From: Rhizomucor pusillus | Taxonomy: Eukaryota > Mucoromycota > Mucoromycetes > Mucorales > Lichtheimiaceae | DNA: 64,000 bases | NCBI GenBank assembly: GCA_900175165.2 | Contig: FWWN02000671.1 | Span: 125,198 to 189,197 of the forward strand | Reading direction: 5' to 3' | In this document: positions 44,736 to 56,888 of the stretch, in pieces | How the letters are laid out: each line of letters begins with the position of its first letter | Numbering within the stretch: position 1 is the stretch's first letter | The notes under the pieces: model-generated | What the model saw: only the letters and a program-made list of their open reading frames with translations | What the model was told of the DNA's origin: nothing | The model's database searches: none | Position numbers and translations under genes: made by a program

Positions 44736-46137
44736 ATGGCAGAAAAGGAACATGCTGTCGAAGAGACCACACAAACCAACGGTAGTGCACCCGCCGTTGA
44801 AGAGAACAAGGTGATTTGCGACAAACGCGCGAGCGAGCGTGTGTGATTGCATCAAACAGTGAGTTGCTCATGTCATCTTGTATCTAGGTTTTTGTGGGCA
44901 ACTTGCCGTTCAGGACTACACAAGACGCTCTGACCAAGTTCTTTGAGAGCGCCGGCAAAGTGTGAGTACTTTTGGTGGAGAGAATCCTAAAGAATATCGT
45001 GGAATCTGACTGACATTTGTAATATTTTTCTTTTGTAAAGTACGGATGCAACGATTATTAAGCATGGCCGTCGTTCCCTTGGCTACGGATTCGTCGCCTT
45101 CGAAACAGCCGAGGCGGCCGAGAAGGCCAAGAAAGAACTCAACAAGAAGGAGTTTGAAGGTCGCGAAGTCAACGTCGAAGTAGCCAAGCCCAAGACCACC
45201 CGGGAAGCCCGCAAGCGTCAAGAACAGAAAGAGGGGTCTTCCGACGAGAGTGAGAAGCCAAAAGCACGCAAGCCGGTAAGAAAGAGGAAGAGGAAAAGAG
45301 AGAGATGGCACGCGTCGCGTGGCAACGTTACTCACGTTAATTTGTATCCAGCGCCGACGAAACAACCGACGTAAGACTCGACGTCAGAAAAAGGCTAGCG
45401 AGGCTAACAAGGAGCAACAGCAAGAAAAGAAGGACGAGTCCGAGAAGACTGAGACTAAAGCAGCAGCGGAAGAAGAAAAGCAACAACAACAACAACAACC
45501 TGCTGCTGCGGTCTCCTCCACCGAGCAGTCAGAAGCCGCCGCAGCAGCTGCTCAGAAACCGTCAAAGCGTCAACGCAGCAAGAAAGGCAAGGCCCCTCGC
45601 CGTCCCCGTCGCCGGGCCGCTAGAATTGACGATGAAGCTGCCGAACCGTCCAAGACCACCTTGTTCGTTGCTAACCTGCCATACTCGACAACCGATGAAG
45701 CATTTTTGGAATTGTTCAAGGAATACAAGGTCAAGTCGGGTCAGGTTGCCAGAATACGCAACGGCCGCTCTAAAGGCTACGGTTTTGTCGAGATGGAGAC
45801 CGAAGAGGAACAGAAGCGTGCGCTCGAGAATATCAAGGATGTTGAGCTGGAGGGTCGCGCTATCTACCTCAAGGTAGCCATGTCTCAACGCTCCGTCAAG
45901 ACTGGCAGCGAGTCTGCGGAGGGAAAGACCGACGAAAGCAATGCTGAGGAAAAGAAGGCTGATGAAAACAAGTCCGATGAGAAGAAGGCTGACGAAAAGA
46001 AGCCCGAGGAAAAGAAGGTAGAAGACAAGAAGCCTGTGGAGAAGAAGGCAGAGGATAAGAAGACTAGCATATCCAAGCCAGAGGACAAGAAGCCTGCACC
46101 GGAAGACAAGAAGGAGGTCGAAAAATCAAAAAAATGA
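44736..46137 (+). CDS. RNA-binding protein with two RRM domains and basic/acidic tails
   Basis: Starts MAEKEHAVEETTQTNG. First RRM: RNP2 VFVGNLPF at 44888, RNP1 LGYGFVAFET. A Lys/Arg/Glu-rich linker with a poly-Gln run follows. Second RRM: RNP2 LFVANLPYS, RNP1 KGYGFVEMET. The C-terminal 80 residues repeat a Lys-Lys-x-Glu/Asp pattern (for example DEKKADEKKPEEKK) and end EVEKSKK. The layout recalls nucleolar or ribosome-biogenesis RRM proteins, such as nucleolin-type or Nsr1-like factors, but no RGG box is present, so I leave the role open. Introns of about 60-80 nt lie inside the first RRM and after it. Confidence 0.8.
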
Positions 46138-46208
46138 AAATGACCTGTTAATATGATAATGAAATACAATACAAGATGTCTGTCTTCTGTTTTAGTATAT
46201 TGTGTAAT

Positions 46209-46898
46209 TTACATTCGTTGTCTTTTCGATAACAAAGGTGTGGAGGAGGAAGAGGAGCGAGGAGATGCAATGCTTGTGGGAGGGTGCGTTGGAAGGCTAT
46301 CAACACGGACCGGCCGATTGCCGTAAATCTCTGCGTCTGCAGCGCGGCAGCGGATCGGCGTCAGGGTGAAGCGTAGTGTCATTTGCCGCTGGCCGCAGCG
46401 GCAAGGAAGGATTGATCGATTATATCGTTTCGTTAGATGCCGCTCACACAATGCAGGGAAACCATCGAACAGCATTTCATCGAATCTGTCAGTCTGCATA
46501 ACCTCGCGCATATAATTCCGGACAGGCCGTGAGTTGTAATATAGCACGCGTTCCAGATAGAGCCCTTGTTGTTGCTCGAACTCGCCGGCTGATATGGATG
46601 ATACTTTGGTCATTGATGTATTGGTGGATGATGGTGCAGGAGAAAATAGCGTGGCGGAGGAACCATCTTTTTCTTCGAAAGACGAGGCATTGCTATCGAT
46701 CTCGCTCTTGGCAGGCGTCGTTGGAGGTGCAGGGTAGTAAAAGTTCTTGTTCAGCTTGTGAGGATATGGGCTAGTTGAATTGTAGTGACGGTACGGCTCG
46801 ATGGGCGATATAAAGTAACGAGACATAGAAGACGGTAATACTATTGCTGTGTGTGCAGAGGAAGGCATTTTTTTCAAGTTGGGAAAACAAAAAGACAA
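46209..46898 (-). CDS. Uncharacterised protein, 229 residues
   Basis: Single-exon gene. The middle has RVLYYNSRPVRNYMREVM, then FDGFPALCERHLTKRYNRS, and CRCGQRQMTLRFTLTPIRCR with three Cys. Both ends are Ser/Thr/Pro-rich. A possible small folded core spans residues 100-190. No family recognised. Convergent with the RRM gene (stops 72 bp apart). The first ATG is used; a later one at SMSRYFISP is possible. Confidence 0.5.
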   Translation of the reverse strand: MSFCFPNLKKMPSSAHTAIVLPSSMSRYFISPIEPYRHYNSTSPYPHKLNKNFYYPAPPTTPAKSEIDSNASSFEEKDGSSATLFSPAPSSTNTSMTKVSSISAGEFEQQQGLYLERVLYYNSRPVRNYMREVMQTDRFDEMLFDGFPALCERHLTKRYNRSILPCRCGQRQMTLRFTLTPIRCRAADAEIYGNRPVRVDSLPTHPPTSIASPRSSSSSTPLLSKRQRM

Positions 46899-48201
46899 GC
46901 TCTGTCAGGGGAAAAGTACCGGCTTTTATAATGCCGGAGATGTCCAAGGATTCGGGAACTATGCCTTACAGACAACTATTGTATTTTTTTCTCTCTCGAT
47001 AATTGGCAACTGCTGTTACTGCTTTGTGTATTTATATCTACATTTGATGGATAAATCTTTTGACAACAATGGTGATAATTTCAAAGTTTCACGGGTGTTA
47101 TTAAGCGTTTTCTGTTGCCAGTAATTGGAGTGCAAGTAGTACGTCGTTACCATGGTGAGCAGTGTCAAATTATGATTTTAAACTTTGCAGCAGTATACGG
47201 ACCAAATAGACAATCTGACTCGTATACTGTTTCACTAGTGATCAGCGAGGTGCTTTATTGTCAAAGCGGTGAAAGCTACTTGACCCTTGAAACTGATCTA
47301 AATTTCTTCGAATTCCCAAAATGACTATAGTTTTGAAAATCAGGGGGTGTGGATGGACTTACATGCATCTCTGACCTCACTGCAAAATGTATGAGCAGGG
47401 CGTGCGTGCGTATGTATAAAGAAAAAGTCTCGTCGTCTCTATCGATGCAATACATATTCGTTCCCTGAACTTGTTGACAAGCTTTGCGCTGGTGTGTCTC
47501 GGTCGCGGTGTCAACTCCAGTCGGTATCGTTGGATCTTGTAGACTCTGGGCTGCACTGCACGGTGACGACGATCGTATTTTTCTGATAGAACTATGTTGC
47601 AGCAGCAAAGGTACTGTAACATGATCAATGAAATTACCTCCGTCTTGTTAACAGTCCAGAATTGATTGTCAACGCAGAGCATTTAGCATTTTCTTTGTTT
47701 CTTTTTAATGTCGGCTTGGATTCAAGCGCGGATATATTCATTGGAATAAGAATAATAATGATTTAAACTGATTTCAACTGTTTGTGGCAGTGTGAGTTTA
47801 TTCTGCACGTGCAAAACAGTCTTTATTGAATGAAAGCGACCTAATACATAGCCAAGCACTGACTACAATGCTTGACTGAACTGCAATGTCTGTTCACTTT
47901 TGAGCTGCCGAGCTTATTTCGCTATCATACGTAGCAAGTCTCCTTGAATTACTGTATCCAGATCGCCTGACCCTTTGTGTTGTTATTTATCATACATACA
48001 AAGGGGGATGTAATTCGATTTTGCCTATCTGGTAATAGGCTGTGTTTTAAGGGGCCAACGATCGAGTATTTTCTTGGTACAATTACATAAAAATGACTGT
48101 TTTAATATTTTTTTTAACAAAGATTCACACAGCTGTCTCGAAAGACAAACAATTTTGTAACTATTTACGAGTAAAGGGAGAGTAGTGACTGTACATCGAT
48201 G
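46899..48201. other. Intergenic, no gene seen
   Basis: 1.3 kb. Open frames on the minus strand (47276-47682) overlap each other in different frames and resemble nothing. AT-rich toward the right end. Confidence 0.5.
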
Positions 48202-50280
48202 CTACTTGTCAAAGTGCTTCTTGAATCGGCCAGAGCCTACGACTTCTTGCAAATGCAGCGGCACGTATCCTTGAAGTTTGTTCCTAGATAAGTGAATACG
48301 GTTAACAACTGCGTGAGAGAGAAGGTCGTCCTAGAAAAGGGTCTTACTTTAATGCGGCAACTGCTGACGATGATGCTGTTTCGTCTAGCCATAATTCAAC
48401 TCGATCACCTCGAGACCTTCTAGAAAGCACAGCGCCTACGGTGCCTTCGTCTGACAGGTTGCCTCCGACGAAAGAAGAGAGAACCCAGTCGAACACTTCG
48501 TCTAGCTGTGCTCTGGCTGGACATATCGTCAGGCGACCGCCGTTCTTATTCCGAGGATCTTCCCACATGGGTGCAACGCCTTTCAAAAAGCAGTACAAGT
48601 TCTGGTTGGGCTGCATCTGTGACGGCCGGTTCACTTGTGTCTTGTATTGTCGCCAACGTGATGCAAACTGCCACACAGTCTCGCACTCGAACATCGTCCT
48701 GACCGAAGACATGTAATTTGCTGTAGCTATTTTCTGATGCTTGGCAGACTGTGTTTCGCTAAAGTAAAATACATATTTGCTGGGAAGTGGCAGTGGCGAT
48801 TGGGTCGATAATCCTTGACGCTTCATGTAGTCGCGTACGTATTGGTATCGAGTGGGGTTCTCCCGAATGCGTACAGGGTCTGCCCATATAGGAATCTCCT
48901 CTCGCTCTGGCTGCTGCTGCTGCTGCTCCTCCTCCTTCTTCTCATCCACGGTGGTGGTCGATGCGCAGGGTGCTGTAGGATCTGCAACAGGGTGCATGAT
49001 GAGCTTAATCACGATGGGAATTTTACACAAGAATACGAGTCCTTACTCGGCTTTGCATCGTGTTCTTCCTCTGCATCACCATAATTGCTGAGCTTCTTTT
49101 CTTCCTGATCCTGATCCTTTTCATGCCCCTCGTTCTCCTCCTCCATCTTGTTCGTTTCTACTATCTCCTCGGTGGGTATGTTGCTGTCGTGCTGCTTGTC
49201 ATCATTTTGGAGTTCGATGTGTTCTTCCTTCTGTTCTTCCTCTTCTTCCTCTTCTATTATGACACTAGAAGCTGCTGTGCTCTGACTGCTGACTAGGCTA
49301 CTTCCATCGCTGAAGCGACGGTAGGTATCTGCAGTGGAAGCGGTTACATTGGTGTCGGAGATAGTGGATGCACGACGGTGCAGGTCGTCAACCACCACGT
49401 CTGTGCGACCATACTCAAAGGAATCCGTGGAGATACGTCGCTGATGATGGGTGTGGAACGAGATGGAAGATGAGGATGACGTTGAGGGAGAGCAGGTGGA
49501 GGTGGAGTTGTAGTAGGGCGGGTGATATATCGGAAGTTGTGAATGCGACGACGCTGCATAATTACAAGGATTATTCGCGACGATGACGACGTGATGTGGA
49601 TGGATCGGGCCGTGTTCTACTTTCTGAGACCGACTGGTACGATGGTCAGGCGCGTTTTGCTGCATCGCATTGCTGTGGTCCCAGTTTTCTACCCATTTCA
49701 AAGGGTCGGACTTGGCGTGACCTCGGATGATGAGCATGTTGTTGACGGCCATGGTATGTTCAGGATTGCTGCTGCTGCTGCTCGCGGACGGGTCTTGACT
49801 CCGAACAGGATCCCAAGGTTCCTTGGAGGTCGTCTCTAAAGTTCCATGGATCGTAGCTCTGCGTGGACAAGAGTTCCTAGCGGCGTTGGTCCGCTTTGGC
49901 TTATGTCTAGGCATGTGGACTACTGTGTGGTTCGATGGTGCTCCAAAGATATTCCGTTCGCTTTGGATCTTTTGGATGGCTGATCCGGGAGTTTCGTCGT
50001 CAAAGTGGCGGTTGTTCGCAGCCTTGTGCGGAGCTTTTGGAGGATACCAGCTACTACGCGGCATCATCGGACAAGGTTCGTTTGGACGCCGCAACGGCCT
50101 GGAACTCTGTTGTGAGTGATAAAATGAAGTATTAAGCATGATGATATGCCTTTGTTTGTTGGATAAAGGAAGAAAGAAAACGTAACCAAGATGGGAGCGG
50201 AGACCAAACCATGTTGTTTCCGTGGGAGACCCGCTGCCCCTGTGATTTGATGGATTTGCAAAACCTTTTTGCACACCCAC
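48202..50280 (-). CDS. eIF4E-family (class II, 4EHP-like) protein with long disordered N-terminus
   Basis: Cap-binding translation factor family. The C-terminal domain has TMFECETVWQFASRW, SQMQPNQNLYCFLKGVAPMW, EDPRNKNGGRLTI and RSRGDRVELWLDE, the order seen in eIF4E. The Trp equivalent to W102 is kept (APMWEDP). The first cap-stacking Trp is replaced by Tyr (ATANYMSSV) and the preceding one by Tyr/Phe (SKYVFYFSET), as in class II 4EHP. The last exon ends HFDK at 48202. Before the domain lie about 400 residues rich in Ser, His, Asn, Pro and Glu, with acidic runs, in one exon joined by an intron at about 49000-49035. The start at 50280 could be shorter (MLNTSFYHS at 50139). The extension is unusual for eIF4E, normally about 200 residues in total. 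Confidence 0.82.
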
Positions 50281-51322
50281 TTCAGAGCCAAAACATGCAT
50301 CTAATAGGTCCCTCTAATGCACAAGCGTATGACTATGTATCCCTAAATGCACCGAGATAGCTCCAGCTCAGTGTAAACAATTAACTAGATATGGATTCGT
50401 CCCAATCCGGTCGGTACTCCGAAACAGCAGATTCCCACTCTCCACGGTGGGGTGATCGCTTGTAATCACTCATTTGTTTATGCATTTGTAAGAGCCGTGT
50501 TGACTCCAGGAGCCTGCCAAGTTATCATTTCTCTATCATTCCCTTGCTTCACTTCACAGTCGTGATTCCGATTCTGATTTTACTTTTGCAGTTAGCATCG
50601 ATATGTCCGTGTCCAAAGTGACACAAATTCAACAGATCAAACAGATCAAAACTCCAGAGGTTCTTCTTAGATCATCGTCATCTAGGAGAGGATAACTAAG
50701 TTGACCATTCTCCTAGAATGTCAGGAAACATGCGTCGTTGCTATATGCGTCTCTTATCTCCAACCGTGTAGCCTGGAAAAACAAGAATGTATAGATATCA
50801 CCAACTAGTGATGAATTGCATGTTTTCTTGCTGCGTACTTATTTGCATATTATCTTGCATTTCCCTCATTCGATTATATTTCGACGTTATTGTCATCTGT
50901 AGATTCGCAATAGATCGACGCGAGCCTCATAGGACCGCAGGAAACACATGTTAGATGTGTATCCGAGTTTTAGGAAGGGCTACATAGGATTTGATGATCA
51001 CGGCTTTGGCCGTGTAACAGTTCCAATCCTGTGTCTGCATCCGGCTGCATATTCCCAAACGCCCGTGCGCACATCATTGCAAGGATGCAAAGCAATGGCT
51101 AAGTATCTACAACCAATGTATATCGAATGATCGATCACAAAACGCACTGGACAACCAAAATCACATTTTCATCATTTTCCACAGCGTATCAGCTTTATTT
51201 GTTATGCAAAGCAATGACAAAGAAACAATGACCAAAATGTTTACTTTTATTGCAAATATCCCGGATTATCACCACAGCCAATACAGTTTACAGCAATGGC
51301 ATCTCCCTGCTTCAAGTTCCTG
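50281..51322. other. Intergenic, no gene seen
   Basis: About 1 kb containing the eIF4E-like gene's promoter. Small open frames do not show coding character. Confidence 0.5.
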
Positions 51323-51630
51323 TCAAGATGAGCCTAAAGTTGTATCCGTCTTTTCTGCCATCTCCTCGGCGCTCTCGGTCGATGCTTTCTTGTCTTGAAA
51401 ACAACACAACGCCGCTTAGTTACACATAGAGGACGGAACATACGAATTGGTCTGTGCAAGCTCCTTCTATGCTGTGTAGATCCGCCAATATGTAGCCGCT
51501 GCAATCTCTCTGCAAGTAGATCTTGAGCCTGGACAGGTGGTAATTTCTGCTGCTGTTTGAAGCGTTGACGACGATGACAACGAGCAAGCAATGTACGAAT
51601 CAAGAACGGTGATCCCGGTTGCGAGGCCAT
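51323..51630 (-). CDS. Possible small protein, reading frame uncertain
   Basis: A short gene starting MASQPGSPFLIRTLLAR, with a small intron near 51400-51450 joining to an acidic tail ending EKTDTTLGSS. Other frames through 51450-51600 look equally coding (for example YILADLHSIEGACTDQF), so the exon structure is doubtful. The first residues are basic and hydrophobic, perhaps a mitochondrial signal. It is divergent to the next gene, starting 147 bp away. Confidence 0.3.
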
Positions 51631-51777
51631 GATGCACACAACTTCGCCATGAGTGTGAGAACAAGATGCTTTATTTGTGTACAAGCACCGTTTCGAATTG
51701 ATAAGGGAAGAAAAACGTGTGGGGCAGCTACGTCTGAGTCAACTTGTTCTTCTCTTTCTTTCCACTGACCTCAATAC

Positions 51778-52400
51778 ATGGCAACACCCGACCGCGCAAC
51801 GACTCCCAGCGCAGAGATTCCACAGTTTGTCGTCATTCGAGATTTAGTGCACAACACTTACAAGCATCCAACGATTCACTATGTGTTTGAGGACGAGCCC
51901 TTTCCGGACGTTCCTCGGGACAAGCTTATCGTGGTAGATCTAGATCAGAATGCACAGTTCAGCAGTGCCGAGAGTTACAGTCCACACTTTCAAGTAACCG
52001 ATTGCCGGCTGGAGCAAAGCACTATAAGTGATCAACTGGACGATCGCGGCGGTACAGGACTCTTGACCGTCGAGGGCGTATCTGCACCGAGAGCGTACTG
52101 TGTCGGCATTACGTCGTTGTTCTAACTTGATCAACTGACAGCAGCTGTTTAGAAATGAGGCTATTGAGAGTCTGCAGCCAATACGCAATCTGGATAATTT
52201 GAGGGAGACAATTTACAACTTTAAGATTAGGTCTGTTGTTGTTATGTCTATTCGAGTTTAATTCGAATGGATTTGTAGAAACTGACATTTCTTTTTGCTG
52301 GAGGAATGAAATGGTCAAGAACGCTTTTTCTGGCAACACACCGTCATCGTCGCCTCCTCCATTACCCACATCATCGCCTTCAGCATCAATGGGCAATTAG
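51778..52400 (+). CDS. Uncharacterised conserved-looking protein, 161 residues
   Basis: Three exons (51778-52077, 52142-52230, 52304-52400) keep phase. The protein reads FVVIRDLVHNTYKHPTIHYV, FEDEPFPDVPRDKLIVVDLD, then FRNEAIESLQPIRNLDN and a Ser/Pro tail ending ASMGN. The folded part looks globular and soluble, with no motif I can name and no membrane helix. The intron structure and even codon-phase pattern support a real gene. Confidence 0.55.
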
Positions 52401-52532
52401 ATAGCGTGTTTGCAATGTGTACATGCTATAATATATCCCGTCCCGTAATAATCATGGATGAATGGTATCAGAACTCTTTAATTACACCGGCTGCTAGTAT
52501 GCAACCCTTTAAGTACATCTATGTAATATATG

Positions 52533-54213
52533 TTACAGACTTTCCCCACTCGAAGGGCTTAATAGATCAAAATCGCTACTCCGGAAATCAACTTCGCGTT
52601 TCACAAGTTCAAACACTAGGAAACCAATGCTTGTTGCAGGCACAACTCGCAGCACTGTCCCGCCAAATTCCTGGTACAAGAATCGTCGCCAGCTTCCACC
52701 GTGCATTTTCACCTGCGTTTTGCATTGCTCCCACGTCCGTCGGTACAGCTCGCCAACAGGTTCGCGTGATCGACGGTTGCTGAACTCTGATTGGCCTTCT
52801 TCAATGTAAAATATACTGTGAATTTTAGATAGAGGATGCTCAATAACTTGATAAGCCTGTTGTTCATTGATCAGCGAGATGTCTGTAAACGATCATATCA
52901 ATATAATTACTTACAATGGCGGCAGCTGCTCCCGCCAAGATGACAAAAAGAGGTTCTAGTAGCAACGGTGGTCGTTCTTTGGATTTCTTCTCCTCCTTGA
53001 CAGGTTCTTGTTGATGCAACGTTTCCAAATCTTTTAAAGATTTTCGAGAATCGACATGCAGACCATACATTTCATCCAAAAAGTAATAATAACCTTGTTG
53101 CTTGACCCATTCAAAAGTAGCAAAGAAAAGACCGCACGATAGTGAATCCTAGTAGTAGAAATTAAAAACTTGTCCGATGCTTCTTGACAAAATATGCAAT
53201 GCTTACCCGCAAAACGGTTAAAGTGAAGCCACGGTAAGCACTTGCGATGCCAAGTTCTTTCAGCGTTGACTTTGCAAATTGGTACATGGAGCGGTGTTTG
53301 CCTTCGAGCAAGTCGCTAACTTCAAAGCGAATCTTGACAGAGTCTAAAGGTGCTGCAACAATCGACTGCATTGCGCCTGCTAAGCAGCCTGGTAAAGCGA
53401 TGGTTTTAGTTATCAGGACCAAGCAAAACCACAATGACTGTTCTCACCTGCCGCGAACACGGATGTGAATGGAGGAGGAGGGAAGGGCCGATGTAGTTGG
53501 AAAGCAGATGGAGGATGGAATATGGGCAAAGTTGCGATGTAGGTCGTATATAGGACAGTACCGATCATGGTGTTTGCAAGCAAAGGTGGGAGTACGTGGC
53601 GAGGTATAAAGCTCCACTAATTGCCACTTGTCAGATACAGAGACTTTTGATGCATAACATCAAATTGTCCTACCCCTTGAATTTTAACTGCATGCGAAAT
53701 CATGCCAATGGATGTGTAACGTAGAGAAAATCGTTTAGCGTTCGTTTCACTGACGGGAGGCATGAGCGCTCGCGCCATGATGAGATAGTCAATACGTAAA
53801 GGTCGAAAAAGCTATGGAAACTTGGTCAGATCAGAATGCTCCTCTTAAAGGATAGTATGTTTCCACGGTTTTACCTTGATAGGAGTCCTGTAAAACAAAT
53901 ATAAACCCTGCATCATTAAGGTACGAGCGATAGCTGTTGTACCACCGACGGAAGTTGCTTCCTTTGCTTTCTGCCGTGTGTTGTGCATGGCGCCATTCTT
54001 GAGCTTCAAAGAATCAACAACGGCTGCTCTGCCAGGCCATTCCGGGGCTCGACTCACGAAGCTGTTCCAAACTGGACGAGTGTTTGTGTGCTGCGTAGAG
54101 ATAACCGGACTGCTATTGTCAGTTGGTGACGATGTTGGTGCAGCACGAGGAGGAGGCAATGTCGATGGAAACGACATTCCCCTTTCTTCTCTTAGCCAGG
54201 GGCGGTGAAACAA
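52533..54213 (-). CDS. Mitochondrial carrier (SLC25) family protein
   Basis: Inner-membrane transporter family. A Ser/Pro/Thr-rich N-terminus of about 60 residues is unusual. The carrier part includes ARALMPPVSETN, MISHAVKIQGW-like helices, CLAGAMQSIVAAPLDSVKIR with the PLDxxKxR signature, KELGIASAYRGFTLTVLR (the matching G-x-YRG-x loop), VILAGAAAAI followed by AYQVIEHPLSKI, and GGTVLRVVPATSIGFLVFE at the end. Only one of three signature motifs is canonical, so it may be a divergent member. It ends SPSSGESL at 52533. Six transmembrane segments are expected. The substrate is unknown. Several introns of about 60 nt. Confidence 0.75.
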
Positions 54214-54730
54214 AAAAGAAGCACGCAGATGAATCTTTTGCCAGCCTCTGCTGCTTGCTGCGAACCATCGAAAAAAGTCCGTCGCCTGACTGATCGGTCA
54301 CACCTTCCATCTGCTATTCATTGTCCTCTGGCCCAAAGGACCGTATATAAAGAAATATCGCCTTGATGCTGGTTGCGAAATAATGGAGTTCATTTAGAGA
54401 TGGATCTTTAGGCTATCATGTATGTAAACTCTATTTTTAATACATATCATTAACCTCCATTCGATTGCAGTCATCCTACTCTTCCGTTAAAAACATAACC
54501 TCCAAAGTAATACGATACTATAGATAGGAAAGTTACTTAGAAATGATATAAATCATGTGGGTTATTTCATACTAGGATGTCTAGGAAAGAAGATAAATTG
54601 ACGTGCATCATGTCCGAGGAAGCACTACTCTTTTAGCTGGGTTTCAAAGTTACGAAATGAGGACGATCCGTGTTAGGTAATAGGTGCAGCGCTTGCTTTC
54701 ACTGCACCGGCAAACCCCTTCTTTCGAAAC
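54214..54730. other. Divergent intergenic region between the carrier and GDI genes
   Basis: About 517 bp with promoters for both genes. A TATATAAA-like string near 54343-54350 could serve the carrier gene on the minus strand as TTTATATAC. No gene here. Confidence 0.45.
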
Positions 54731-56424
54731 ATGGTAGGCATTGCTGGAAATCTATCGCATACCGGGTAGATGACTGAACCCACGTTTCCCTTTAGGATGA
54801 AGAATACGACGTTATTGTACTTGGTACCGGCTTGACCGAGTGTATCCTGTCAGGTCTGCTCTCCGTTGATGGCAAGAAAGTCTTGCACATGGACCGCAAT
54901 GACTACTACGGTGGTGAGTCGGCTTCTCTCAACTTGACTCAGGTACGTTTAGAAGCTTGTCATCTACCAGCATGAGGTTTTTTAAAACTATTTATCTGCT
55001 GTTAGCTCTTCAACAAGTTCAGACCTGGTCAGCCAGTACCCGAAGAACTAGGCCGCGACCGCGACTGGAATATCGACTTGATTCCAAAGTTCATGATGGC
55101 AAACGGCGAGATCGTACGCTTCTTGACTTACACTGATGTCACAAAGTATCTTGAATTCAAGCAAATTTCTGGATCCTTTGTGTACCGAGGCGGAAAGATC
55201 GCAAAGGTCCCTTCAACTGAAGCTGAGGCACTTACTTCCTCTTTGATGGGTATCTTTGAAAAGCGTCGCATGAAGAAGTTCCTTGAATGGGTACAGAAAT
55301 GGAATGACGAAGATCCCTCTACTCATCAAGGTAAGTGATGAGCATGCGCACAGAAAATTAAAGGCTGACAAGACCCTGCAAGGATTGAACATCGATACCG
55401 ATAATATGGCTACCGTTTATAAAAAGTTCGGTTTGGACAGTGGCACCCAGGATTTCATTGGTAAGTTGGATTTGTTGCCCCTTATATACCCTGGTTTCCT
55501 ACTGACAACCATGATATAGGTCATGCCATGGCGTTGCATCTCGATGACGCTTACTTGCAATTGCCTGCCCGAGACACCATCGAAAAGATTCGTCTCTACG
55601 CCGCTTCAGTTTTGCGTTACGGCAAGTCCCCATACATTTATCCTTTGTATGGTCTCGGTGATCTGCCTCAGGCATTCGCTAGGTACTTGGTAGTGCTTCT
55701 CTTTGGCATTTAGTATTGCCTCGCTGCTAACTTTCTCTGTCTCTCTGTGTCTCTGTAAGATTGAGTGCTGTTTACGGTGGTACCTACATGTTGGATAAGA
55801 AGATTGATGAACTTGTTTACGATGAAAGTGGAAAGGTCACGGGCGTCAAATCTGGAGACGAGATTGTCCGTGCAAAGAAAGTTATCTGCGATCCTTCTTA
55901 TGCTCCCACCAAGGTCAAGAGAATCGGCTCGGTTGTCCGTGCCATCTGCTTCCTGACGCATCCTATTCCAAACACAAACAACATTGATTCCGTCCAAATC
56001 GTGATTCCCCAAAACCAGATTGGTCGCAAGCATGATGTGTACGTCGCTTGCGTTAGCAACGCTCACATGGTGTGTGCCAAAGATTTCTACTTGGCTATCG
56101 TTTCCACCATTGTAGAAACCGATACCCCCGAGAAGGAAATAGAGGCTGGATTGAACCTCCTTGGCCCTATTCATGACAAGTAAGTATACGGATGTATCGT
56201 TTGGGAATACTGTTTCTGACGTAATGTGCTCTAGATTCGTATCGGTCAGCCCCTTGGAAGTCCCTGTAGAGGATGGCACAAATGACCAGGTCTTCATCTC
56301 TCGCTCTTACGATGCCACTTCCCACTTTGAAACCGTATGCGACGACGTGCATGATCTGTGGAAGCGTATCACTGGTGAACCACTAGTCCTCAAGAAGCGC
56401 GGTGAGAATGAAGAGTCTGCTTAA
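54731..56424 (+). CDS. GDI1: Rab GDP-dissociation inhibitor
   Basis: Extracts and recycles prenylated Rab GTPases in vesicle traffic. The start codon alone forms exon 1 (54731-54733); a 62-nt intron follows and exon 2 begins [16 protein letters not shown] at 54796. This gives the standard [17 protein letters not shown] start. Then [102 protein letters not shown] and [18 protein letters not shown]. All sequence-conserved regions are present. Length is about 445 residues, normal for the family. Phase is kept at the junctions I checked. Confidence 0.94.
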
Positions 56425-56888
56425 ATCTATTAAAGCATATGTTGTCGAAGTGTTTCTTCTTTCTTTTTCAAATAATTAAAGTAATTAATATCATGGATTT
56501 GTAAGCAACGAATGCTGGTACAAGTGCCTTGTTGTTCATAGTTAGCATATTGGAAAGCAGTTAGAATCATAGAGGACGACTATGCATTGGGGAGCGGAGA
56601 ACACAGCCAGCGGGCGCCAGGATGAAGGTGCCACGGTGCTACGGCGGGAGCAGCGGCATTGAAAGAAGGGTCCAAAAATGGGATTGTGTGCTCGTCACGC
56701 AGCATTTGCAAAACGGAAGACCGACGACCAACGACTGTCACGAACGACTTTGCTGACAACACCCGGCGGATAACACCAGTCTCACCTTCGTTTTCCCTTG
56801 TTTGTATCAAGAAGGGCTGTTGGATTAGAGGTGTTTTCTACAGATCTGCGCGCACCAAAGTCCATATTACCAGTTTCGCTCATCTTAT
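56425..56888. other. Intergenic, promoter of the HECT ligase gene
   Basis: About 460 bp; no gene. Short open frames on both strands only. Confidence 0.5.

Noticed and set aside
47276..47682. Two overlapping minus-strand frames of about 100 codons
   Set aside because: They overlap in different frames and resemble nothing; no splice support.
49060..50135. Several plus-strand open frames of 60-100 codons
   Set aside because: They are antisense to the Ser/His/Glu-rich extension of the eIF4E-like gene; repetitive codons create long shadow frames.
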